64,000 nucleotides of DNA, from positions 1-64,000 of the forward strand of contig JAHLAX010000032.1 of NCBI GenBank assembly GCA_020625875.1, written 5' to 3'. Source of the stretch: a bacterium (GTDB lineage: Bacteria > Bacillota > Clostridia > Oscillospirales > Acutalibacteraceae). The position numbers were made by a program, and so were the translations under genes. This document shows, piece after piece, positions 41,940 to 49,236 of the stretch; the stretch's first letter is position 1, and each line of letters opens with the position of its first letter. Below the pieces are notes generated by a model. It was not told where the DNA came from. It saw nothing but the letters and a program-made list of their open reading frames with translations, and searched no databases.

Positions 41940-43373
41940 ATGAGTTTTTGCGCTAAATGCGGAAGTAAGCTTCCCGAGGGAAGTAAATTTTGTCTTAATT
42001 GCGGAGCGCCTGTAGAGGAAGTTCAGCCGAAAAAAGTCGCGCAGCCCGCTCAGCAGCCTGTTCAACAGCCTGCTCAGCAGCCCGTGCAACCTGTACAGCA
42101 GCCTGTAAGACAGCCTGTTCAACAGCCGACACAAGCACCTGTGCAGCCTGCGCAGCAGTATGCCGCTGAGAACGCGGCTCCCAAGGCTCCGGGTAAAAAG
42201 GTGAATATTAAACTGTGGATTATTCTCGGCGCGGTCGCTACGGTAGTTATCGTGGCGGTTATCATATTCTTTACCGTTATATTCCCCGAGATTACCGCTC
42301 GCCATATTAATATGGGCAATTATGTAAAAGCCAAGTTCTATTCAACAAAATATGTTGACGGATATGTAAAAGGCTATATGAATCTCGACCTTGAAAAGGC
42401 GTATGATGATATTGTTCAGAACGATAGTATATCTAAATATGAATTTAACAGATATTTCAGCTCTTACAACCTTGAATTTAAGAACAAAAAGGCAAGCGAT
42501 ACTATTGTTGAACCTGTTGAATTTGAATCAAAGGTAAATAACATAGGTGAACTCGAGAGAAAGCTGGGCGTAAGATTTGATAAAGAAGTCAAGTCACAGA
42601 TGAAGCTCGGCGACCAGCTCAATTCGCAGAAAATTGTCGTTGAGGAGCCTGTTGAAATTGATTTGTTCAGGTATATAGATAAATGCTATTACAACACGGG
42701 TATCCATCAAAAGGACGTTGTGGTCAATCTAAAGCAGAAAACCTTTAAGGGTGACGGTTATTCTGTAGAGGTAACAGGCTTTACGGGCACATACGGCTCT
42801 AACTCATGTTCGATTTATATCAAGAACAAGAACCAGTCCAGCGGTTATGTCAAGGTTGAGTCGAGCAAGGATAAGGGCAAAAACGGCAGCAAAGCCAAGT
42901 TCTTCCTGACATTTACGGCAAGCGATGACAACAAGTCGCTGATTAGCGGAACTCCGTTTATTATCACCAAAATGTCAAAGAACTACAAAATCAAAACTCA
43001 GAAGAGCCTCACAAGGAATCAGGCTGGGGAGTATCTCGGAGTTGTAAGAAAGAAAGTCAAGTACATCTTCGGCTCAGGTTCGTTTAGAATGGATGAGAGC
43101 GGATATTACCTTTTTACAGCCAGAAACAAGAATGCCAAGACTGTCAATATGCTTATAGCGCTTATCTCAAAGCACAGCAAGACAAGCGACAGCAAGTATT
43201 TCGCGGCATATATTGTTAAGAACTGTTATATCGACAAAACAAGAGAAAAGAAAGCGGACAGATTCATTTACGAAACTACCGATATTAAGTATAACTACAA
43301 GAAGCTCAGCGGTCTTTGGAAAACAATAAAGAACGCGTGGGCGGACGATTACAAAATTCAGAGAGTTGATTAA
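41940..43373 (+). CDS. Zinc-ribbon membrane protein with QQPV-type linker
   Basis: The start is the ATG at 41940 after AAAGGAGG, giving 477 residues. A zinc ribbon, CAKCGSKLPEGSKFCLNCG, is at residues 4-22. A linker of QQPV/QQPA repeats (about 35-75), one membrane helix (about 90-120) and a large extracytoplasmic region of about 350 residues follow. The latter has beta-rich stretches (KTFKGDGYSVEVTGFTG) and a helical start (GYMNLDLEKAYDDIVQND). The linker closely resembles that of the protein at 8764. The zinc ribbon should lie in the cytoplasm. Function is unknown. Confidence 0.8.
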   Translation: MSFCAKCGSKLPEGSKFCLNCGAPVEEVQPKKVAQPAQQPVQQPAQQPVQPVQQPVRQPVQQPTQAPVQPAQQYAAENAAPKAPGKKVNIKLWIILGAVATVVIVAVIIFFTVIFPEITARHINMGNYVKAKFYSTKYVDGYVKGYMNLDLEKAYDDIVQNDSISKYEFNRYFSSYNLEFKNKKASDTIVEPVEFESKVNNIGELERKLGVRFDKEVKSQMKLGDQLNSQKIVVEEPVEIDLFRYIDKCYYNTGIHQKDVVVNLKQKTFKGDGYSVEVTGFTGTYGSNSCSIYIKNKNQSSGYVKVESSKDKGKNGSKAKFFLTFTASDDNKSLISGTPFIITKMSKNYKIKTQKSLTRNQAGEYLGVVRKKVKYIFGSGSFRMDESGYYLFTARNKNAKTVNMLIALISKHSKTSDSKYFAAYIVKNCYIDKTREKKADRFIYETTDIKYNYKKLSGLWKTIKNAWADDYKIQRVD

Positions 43374-43390
43374 CAGAAAGGTATTCTATT

Positions 43391-43945
43391 ATGGATTTTA
43401 TTCAATCATTTGACTGGACTGTTCTTAATGGTATTCAGAATTCGCTTAAATGCGCGTTTCTCGATTCTTTTACGGTGATTCTGAGTTATATTACAACATC
43501 GGGAATAATCTGGATTGTCGCGGGCGTAATCCTGTTGTTTTTCAAAAAAACACGCGCGGCGGGAATTATTGTTTTGGCTGCTTTGGCTGTAGGATTCCTG
43601 ACTGGTGATGTGCTTTTAAAGCACATTATAAACCGTCCCAGACCTTTTATGATAAATACTGATGTAGTTCTGCTCATAGATCCGCCCTCAGGCTCGAGCC
43701 TGCCCTCAACCCACAGCTGTCTTGCAGCGGCGGCGACAACCGTGCTTCTGGTCAAAAAAAGAAGTTTGGGCTTTATCGCCTTGGCGCTAACAATTTGCAT
43801 AGCGTTTTCGCGCTTGTATCTCTATTTTCATTTCCCGAGTGACGTTCTTTGCGGACTGTTGCTCGGAGTGCTCAGCGCGTTGTTGGTTCTGTGGCTCGCG
43901 AAGGTACTTAAGCTCGAAAATAAATTGTCAGGAAAGCGTAATTGA
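43391..43945 (+). CDS. PAP2-family lipid phosphatase
   Basis: This 184-residue membrane protein has the three PAP2 motifs: KHIINRPRP, SSLPSTHS and SRLYLYFHFPSD. Such enzymes remove phosphate from lipid phosphates such as undecaprenyl pyrophosphate or phosphatidic acid. Five or six helices are visible. It starts 17 bases after the zinc-ribbon gene with AGAAAGG, so the two share a transcript. The lipid substrate cannot be told. Confidence 0.9.
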   Translation: MDFIQSFDWTVLNGIQNSLKCAFLDSFTVILSYITTSGIIWIVAGVILLFFKKTRAAGIIVLAALAVGFLTGDVLLKHIINRPRPFMINTDVVLLIDPPSGSSLPSTHSCLAAAATTVLLVKKRSLGFIALALTICIAFSRLYLYFHFPSDVLCGLLLGVLSALLVLWLAKVLKLENKLSGKRN

Positions 43946-43967
43946 TAATAACACATTCATAATTATG

Positions 43968-44010
43968 GCGGCGCTTCGGTTTAACCGAGGCGCCGCTATT
44001 TTTATTTTTT
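43968..44010. terminator. Strong bidirectional terminator
   Basis: A near-perfect 14-bp stem (43968-43981 with 43983-43996; GCGGCGCTTCGGTT against AACCGAGGCGCCGC) is followed by T-rich sequence on the plus strand. It lies between the convergent PAP2 and BspA-like genes. Confidence 0.85.
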
Positions 44011-44013
44011 GTT

Positions 44014-45654
44014 TTACTTAACTTTAATCTTAACCGTTTTGGTTATTGAAGCTGATTTGTAGTTGGTTGTTCCCTTGGCGGTGACTTTAACCTTGACCTT
44101 GTAGGTGTTTTTCTTTAAGCCTTTTTTGACTGTGATTTTGCCGGTCTTTTTGTTGACAGTAATCTTCTTGTTGCCCGAGAGCTTTTTGAATGACTTTGTT
44201 CCCTGGGCTTTTTTGACCGTAAGAGCTGTGACCGTGACATTCTTCTTTTTGACGGCGCTGTACTTAACGTTTTTGTTTGTCGCCTTAACGGTCATCGGGT
44301 TCTTAGCTTTTTTAATATTAAAAGTTTTTTCGATTGAACCTGAGTAGTCGCCCTTGCCGTTGATTGTTATAGTCGCCGTGCCCGCGTTCTTGTTATTCTT
44401 GTAGCTTATTGTGTAGTCTTTGCCCTGAGTGAGAAGGACATAATTGGCTTTCACGTTTATTGCCTGAGTCTGAGCCTTACCGTTGTAGGTTTTGTCCTTG
44501 ACGCCTGTTATTTTTGCGTTTTTGATTGTTTTGGTATCAATCAGGAATCGGCAATTGACATAGATGTCCTTTGACGCGTCTTCGCCTTCATAGGCATATA
44601 CATCGTCATCGTTTCCGTTTACCCTGGCGTCAACGGTTAACACAACAGAAACGTCCGCGTTGTATACATAAGCGAACTCATAGCCGTCCGCGGCGGTGAG
44701 CTTTACGGTGAAGCTGTACGCGTTGCCGAGCTCAAACTCATCGCCAGTGTTGAAGGGCACTTGATCGGTTTCGTTATACCACTTCACAAGCTCAAGAGTG
44801 TATCTTTTGTCTGTGTTACAGCTGAACTCAGCCTTATCGCCTGCCGCAAACTTTGGAAAGCCTGTAATGTCGAGGACTTGGATGAGCTTTGTGTACAAGG
44901 TCGAGAATTCGTTGGCCTTAGCGTATTGGTCGCCGATGGAGTTTTCTTCGGCATATACGGAAAAGCCGCTCATAGGCTTATAAATATTGTTTTTATCATA
45001 ATAGTATCCGAAAGCGCGCGCGCCGATGGCATCGATCTCTTTGGGAATATAAATGTAACGCAGCGGGGAGCTTTCAAAGGCGTACGGCTCAATTATGGCT
45101 TTCAGACCGTCGGGCAGAACTGCCTGAGTGAGTGAAGTACAATTGCCAAAAGCGCTTAGACCTATGTATGTTACGCTTTTTGGAATAATAATGCTTCCTC
45201 TTAAACCTGACATAAAAAACGCGGAGTCGCCTATGGTTTTGAGTTTTTGGGGCAGGGTGATTTTGCCGAGATTTTCGCAATCCTCAAAGGCATGCTCGCC
45301 GATAGTTTCAAGTGTATCGGGCAGATATACATGCTCCAGACCGTATAAAAAATCAAACGCGTCCTCTCCGATAGTCTTTATGCCTTTTTCGATATAAACG
45401 CTCTCGATGTCGTATTTTTCATCCCAGTCATCCCACGGATATATGGTATTATAGTTTTCGGGATTAATTTCGGGAGCGATGTTTGTTCCGTTTTTAATAA
45501 CGAGCTTACGACTATTTTCGTAGAAGGCGTAGTCGCAGTCGCCTACTTTGCCCTGATACTTAGGGGCTTCTTTTTCGTCCGCCGAGACGGTTATAATGGA
45601 AAACACGCTCACGAGCATAAGCAGAGCGAGTATTATGCTTACAGTTTTTTTCAT
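44014..45654 (-). CDS. Secreted BspA-like leucine-rich-repeat protein with MBG and basic C-terminal module
   Basis: The 546-residue product has a signal peptide (to about residue 25), LRR_5/BspA repeats at about 80-225 (LPDTLETIGEHAFEDCENLGKI), a middle domain, an MBG-type beta domain at about 385-455 (KTYNGKAQTQAINV, GKGDYSGSIEKTFNI), and a Lys-rich C-terminal module at about 460-546. That module (LTVKKAQGTKSFKKLSGNKK ... VKIKVK) is nearly repeated at the end of the protein at 56434. The ribosome site is AAAGGAGG. A role in adhesion or glycan binding is likely; the basic tail may bind anionic wall polymers. Confidence 0.85.
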   Translation of the reverse strand: MKKTVSIILALLMLVSVFSIITVSADEKEAPKYQGKVGDCDYAFYENSRKLVIKNGTNIAPEINPENYNTIYPWDDWDEKYDIESVYIEKGIKTIGEDAFDFLYGLEHVYLPDTLETIGEHAFEDCENLGKITLPQKLKTIGDSAFFMSGLRGSIIIPKSVTYIGLSAFGNCTSLTQAVLPDGLKAIIEPYAFESSPLRYIYIPKEIDAIGARAFGYYYDKNNIYKPMSGFSVYAEENSIGDQYAKANEFSTLYTKLIQVLDITGFPKFAAGDKAEFSCNTDKRYTLELVKWYNETDQVPFNTGDEFELGNAYSFTVKLTAADGYEFAYVYNADVSVVLTVDARVNGNDDDVYAYEGEDASKDIYVNCRFLIDTKTIKNAKITGVKDKTYNGKAQTQAINVKANYVLLTQGKDYTISYKNNKNAGTATITINGKGDYSGSIEKTFNIKKAKNPMTVKATNKNVKYSAVKKKNVTVTALTVKKAQGTKSFKKLSGNKKITVNKKTGKITVKKGLKKNTYKVKVKVTAKGTTNYKSASITKTVKIKVK

Positions 45655-45727
45655 TTGAAAAACCTCCTTTGTTAAATTATATCACAGACGCTCGAAAAAA
45701 AGTGCACAAAGTTTATATACCCGCTTT

Positions 45728-45747
45728 GGACACTTTGCACAGTGTCC
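45728..45747. promoter_or_regulatory. Perfect inverted repeat upstream of the VanX-like gene
   Basis: GGACACT and AGTGTCC are separated by TTGCAC. There is no T run, so this is more likely an operator than a terminator. It lies 12 bases upstream of the -35 hexamer of the VanX-like gene. The regulator is unknown. Confidence 0.4.
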
Positions 45748-45758
45748 TGTAGAACTTG

Positions 45759-45787
45759 TAGACAAACGAAACTATATCTGTTATCAT
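45759..45787 (+). promoter_or_regulatory. Promoter of the VanX-like gene
   Basis: TAGACA (45759-45764) and TATCAT (45782-45787) are spaced 17 bases apart. The promoter is nearly the same as that of the patatin gene at 46605. Confidence 0.7.
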
Positions 45788-45819
45788 ATTTTCAGAATCA
45801 ATAAAACTGGAGAGATTTT

Positions 45820-46479
45820 ATGAAAGGCAATATAAAAAATATGATAGAGAATCCTTCCGACTTTGTACTGCTTTCGGATTATGTCCCGAGTATTATTCAG
45901 GAAATACGCTACCACTCTACCTATAATTTTATCGGCGATAGAATAGACGGATACGAGGAGCCGTGTGCGCTTCTGACTAAAGAGGCGGCGCGAGCACTTA
46001 AGGGCGTAAGCAACGAGATGATGGTTCAGGGCTATCGGCTCAAAGTGTTTGACGCCTATCGCCCCGTATGCGCGGTAAAGCATTTTGTGCTGTGGGGAAT
46101 TGAAGACCAGGATATACGGATGAAGCCGTATTTCTACCCCGAGCTTCAGAAGCAGGAGCTTTTTGAAAAAGGATATATCGCCAAAATGTCCAGCCACAGC
46201 CGCGGCAGCACCGTAGATTTGACGCTGTTCGATATGAGCACGGGCAAAGAACTTGATATGGGCAGTCCGTTCGACTTGTTCAGCCCTGTCTCTCATCCCG
46301 ATTATACGGGGATTAGCGAGGAACAGTATAATAACCGAATGATTCTCAGACGCGCTATGCTCCGCGGCGGGTTTAAGCCAATTGACTGCGAGTGGTGGCA
46401 TTTTACTCTGGATGACGAGCCCTATCCCGATACATATTTTGAGTTTCCCGTATCTTCAGACTACCTGAGAAAAAAATAA
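45820..46479 (+). CDS. D-alanyl-D-alanine dipeptidase (VanX/DdpX family)
   Basis: This M15D zinc peptidase of 219 residues hydrolyses D-Ala-D-Ala. The zinc-binding and catalytic motifs SSHSRGSTVDLTL and CEWWHFT are complete, and the substrate-binding Arg in VFDAYRPV is present. No vanA, vanH or vanRS genes are near, so a role in vancomycin resistance is not supported; cell-wall peptide recycling is more likely. The start has GGAGAG upstream. It has its own promoter and terminator. Confidence 0.92.
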   Translation: MKGNIKNMIENPSDFVLLSDYVPSIIQEIRYHSTYNFIGDRIDGYEEPCALLTKEAARALKGVSNEMMVQGYRLKVFDAYRPVCAVKHFVLWGIEDQDIRMKPYFYPELQKQELFEKGYIAKMSSHSRGSTVDLTLFDMSTGKELDMGSPFDLFSPVSHPDYTGISEEQYNNRMILRRAMLRGGFKPIDCEWWHFTLDDEPYPDTYFEFPVSSDYLRKK

Positions 46480-46483
46480 AATC

Positions 46484-46517
46484 AACGAGCAGGAGTACGT
46501 TCTTGCTCGTTTTTTTG
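46484..46517 (+). terminator. Rho-independent terminator
   Basis: AACGAGCAGGA (46484-46494) pairs with TCTTGCTCGTT (46501-46511), with a G-T pair, followed by a T run. Confidence 0.88.
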
Positions 46518-46604
46518 TACGCCTTAAACCTGCATAAACACTGTCTGGTATCTATCTGCTCGCAAAACGTGAATACATATTACAGACGGTGTTTAACAAA
46601 TCCA

Positions 46605-46633
46605 TAGACAAAGACATCTTTTTCTGTTATCAT
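46605..46633 (+). promoter_or_regulatory. Promoter of the patatin gene
   Basis: TAGACA (46605-46610) and TATCAT (46628-46633) are spaced 17 bases apart. TAGACAAA and TCTGTTATCAT are shared with the promoter at 45759. Confidence 0.7.
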
Positions 46634-46675
46634 TAAAGCGTACTTTTTAGCAGAAAAGCATTTGGAGGATTATCA

Positions 46676-47548
46676 GTGACAAAAAAGGCAATCAAAACTG
46701 GTTTAATTATGGAAGGCGGCGCTATGCGCGGCATGTTTACCTGCGGAGTAATTGACGTCTTTATGGAGAATAATATCAGCTTTGACGGCGCCGCTGGTAT
46801 TTCGGCGGGCGCGGTTTTCGGTTGCAATTTTAAGTCAAAACAAATCGGCAGACCGATTCGCTACAACAAAAAATATTGCAGGGATCCCCGATATTGTAGC
46901 TTTCGTTCGCTGATAAAGACGGGGGATATGTACGGGGTGGATTTCTGTTACAGGGAGCTTCCCGACATACTTGATCCTTTTGACCGAGAGACCTTTCGAA
47001 ATAATCCTATGGATTTTTATATAGGCGCTACCGATGTAAAAACAGGTAAATGTATTTATCACAAATGTACCGACGGCGGCGAAACAGACATTAGATGGAT
47101 GCAGGCTTCAGCCTCAATGCCGTTGGTATCGAAGCCTGTTTCTGTTGACGGATATGTGTTGCTCGACGGGGGAATATCCGACTCGGTTCCTTACAAATAT
47201 ATGGAAAACATCGGTTACAACCGAAATGTGATGATTCTGACGCAGCCCGAAGGATACAGAAAGACTAAAAGCAAGACGCTTGTGTTGTCAAAGCTTATCC
47301 TTCATAAATATCCCGCCATAGTAAAGGCGCTGGCGGAACGTCACAATATGTATAACAGACAAATGGACGAAATAAAAGAGAGGGAGCTAGGCGGCTCATC
47401 TTTTATAATCAGACCTCCCGAAGCACTCGGTATCAGTCGAACCGAGAATAATCCCGACGAGTTGGAAAGAGTTTACAGAACAGGCAGAAGGGCGGCGGAA
47501 GAAGCGCTTTCTAGCCTAAAAGCTTTTCTCGACAAGGAGGAGTTATAA
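46676..47548 (+). CDS. Patatin-like phospholipase
   Basis: This 290-residue protein begins at a GTG with GGAGG upstream. The catalytic dyad is visible: nucleophile Ser in GISAG (about residue 42) and Asp in LLDGGISD (about 164). The oxyanion loop is GGAMRGMF. It is likely a cytoplasmic lipid acyl hydrolase of the RssA/YjjU type. The CDF transporter gene begins 2 bases after its stop, so the two are an operon. Substrate unknown. Confidence 0.9.
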   Translation: MTKKAIKTGLIMEGGAMRGMFTCGVIDVFMENNISFDGAAGISAGAVFGCNFKSKQIGRPIRYNKKYCRDPRYCSFRSLIKTGDMYGVDFCYRELPDILDPFDRETFRNNPMDFYIGATDVKTGKCIYHKCTDGGETDIRWMQASASMPLVSKPVSVDGYVLLDGGISDSVPYKYMENIGYNRNVMILTQPEGYRKTKSKTLVLSKLILHKYPAIVKALAERHNMYNRQMDEIKERELGGSSFIIRPPEALGISRTENNPDELERVYRTGRRAAEEALSSLKAFLDKEEL

Positions 47549-47550
47549 AA

Positions 47551-48687
47551 ATGACAGAACAAAAAGACATAGCGGTGCTTGCCGCCGAAAGAGAAAAAAC
47601 AATCGTTAAAACCAGCGTCATCGGCATACTTGCCAATGTGCTGCTTGCCGCTTTTAAGGCGTTTGTCGGTTTGGTGTCGAACTCAATCGCTGTTACACTG
47701 GACGCGGTCAACAACCTTTCCGACGCGCTGTCGTCAGTAATAACGATTATCGGCGCGAAGCTCGGCGCTAAACAGCCCGATAAAAAGCATCCGCTCGGCT
47801 ATGGCAGAATAGAATATCTCAGCTCGATGATTGTCGCGGCGATTGTGCTCTACGCGGGTATCACTTCGCTTGTGGAATCAATAAAGAAGATTATCAGCCC
47901 TGAAACAGCCGATTACAGTATGGTTTCGCTCATCATTATCGCTGTGGCGATAGGGGTAAAGCTGATACTCGGCGTTTATGTCAGAAGCAAGGGCAGAAAG
48001 GTGAACTCGGGCGCGTTAATCGCCTCTGGTTCCGACGCCTTGTTTGACGCGATTCTGTCCGCTTCCGTTTTAGCTTCGGCGATAGTATTTTTGATTTGGG
48101 GTATTTCGCTCGAGGCGTATGTCGGCGTTGTTATCGCGGGCTTCATCATAAAAGCAGGTATCGAAATGATGATAGAAACGCTCAACGATATTATCGGCAA
48201 GCGTGAGGACGCTGAAAGTATCAAGGAGCTTAAACAGACTATCTGTGAGGAAGAAGCGGTGCTCGGCGCGTATGATATTACTCTGTTTAATTACGGTCCC
48301 AGCAAAAACTACGCTTCGGTTCATATTGAACTTCCCGATACTCTGACTGTCAATGATGTTGATATTATTACAAGAAGAATACAGCTTAATGTTTATCAAA
48401 AGACAGGGGTAATACTGACAGGTATCGGCGTATATTCCTATAACACATCAGACGATGAGGCGGCTCAGATTCGAAACGCGATACAAAAAACCGTTATGTC
48501 TCACGAATGGGCGCTTCAGCTTCACGGCTTTTACGCTGATACACAGAATAAAACAATACGCTTTGACGTAGTTATTAGCTTTGATATTGACAGGAGAGAA
48601 GCGGTTGAGATTATGACGGGCGAGGTTATGGCGTTGTATCCCGATTATACCGTTTCGATTGTACCCGATTTTGATGTGGCTGATTAA
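47551..48687 (+). CDS. Cation diffusion facilitator (CDF) metal transporter
   Basis: This 378-residue protein has six membrane helices in about residues 20-215. The family signature SNSIAVTLDAVNNLSDALSS in helix 2 and SDALFDAILS in helix 5 carry the metal-binding Asp/Asn residues. An extended C-terminal region (about 225-378) includes the usual CDF cytoplasmic domain and a second related stretch. Such proteins export divalent metals such as Mn, Zn or Fe; the Asn-Asp pattern at the site does not fix the metal. It is co-transcribed with the patatin gene. Confidence 0.92.
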   Translation: MTEQKDIAVLAAEREKTIVKTSVIGILANVLLAAFKAFVGLVSNSIAVTLDAVNNLSDALSSVITIIGAKLGAKQPDKKHPLGYGRIEYLSSMIVAAIVLYAGITSLVESIKKIISPETADYSMVSLIIIAVAIGVKLILGVYVRSKGRKVNSGALIASGSDALFDAILSASVLASAIVFLIWGISLEAYVGVVIAGFIIKAGIEMMIETLNDIIGKREDAESIKELKQTICEEEAVLGAYDITLFNYGPSKNYASVHIELPDTLTVNDVDIITRRIQLNVYQKTGVILTGIGVYSYNTSDDEAAQIRNAIQKTVMSHEWALQLHGFYADTQNKTIRFDVVISFDIDRREAVEIMTGEVMALYPDYTVSIVPDFDVAD

Positions 48688-48742
48688 AAACGTGAGTATA
48701 GTAAGATATAATTAACATACACAGAAAAGGAGCGGAGTAATT

Positions 48743-49177
48743 ATGCGAAGAAGACAAAGACGGCGCCTGCTGCTAAAATCGTTCAGGACTTTAGGCGCGG
48801 ATAAGGTAATGCTTGTGTATATCATCTGGTTTTTCGCTGCCGCTGTTCCTATTTGGCTGTTGGAGCCGCATATCAAAACTTATGCCGACAGCCTGTGGTT
48901 TTGTTTCGCCTCCGCTACCTCGATAGGTTACGGAGACATCAGCGCGACAACTGTAATGGGCAGGATAATAACCGTTATACTCTCTGTCTATTCAATAGCT
49001 GTTATCGCGATTTTTACAGCCGTAATTGTAGGCTTCTTTATGGATATAGCTAAAGCAAAAGCGAACGAAAGCGCTCAGCAGTTCACGGACGACCTTGAAC
49101 ATCTGCACGAACTGTCTAAAGAAGACCTCGAGAATCTCTCTAAGCGGGTTAAGAATTTTTTGAAAAAAGGTGAATAA
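48743..49177 (+). CDS. Two-helix potassium channel-like protein
   Basis: This 144-residue protein has a basic N-terminus, two membrane helices (about 22-40 and 75-100) and a pore loop with the selectivity filter TSIGYGD (about 60-66). A charged, coiled-coil-like tail follows (DDLEHLHELSKEDLENLSKR). It should form a tetrameric K+ channel in the membrane. The start has AAAGGAG upstream. A terminator follows at 49192. Confidence 0.9.
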   Translation: MRRRQRRRLLLKSFRTLGADKVMLVYIIWFFAAAVPIWLLEPHIKTYADSLWFCFASATSIGYGDISATTVMGRIITVILSVYSIAVIAIFTAVIVGFFMDIAKAKANESAQQFTDDLEHLHELSKEDLENLSKRVKNFLKKGE

Positions 49178-49191
49178 TCTATAAAATAAAA

Positions 49192-49225
49192 CCGTGAGGA
49201 TTTTAGTTGAATCCTCACGGCTTTT
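49192..49225 (+). terminator. Rho-independent terminator
   Basis: CCGTGAGGATT (49192-49202) pairs perfectly with AATCCTCACGG (49210-49220), followed by CTTTT. It sits between convergent genes. Confidence 0.9.
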
Positions 49226-49236
49226 GTTTAGATGAC

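Noticed and set aside
45820-46479. Vancomycin resistance cluster
   Set aside because: Only the VanX-type dipeptidase is present; no VanA, VanH or VanRS homologue lies in the window.
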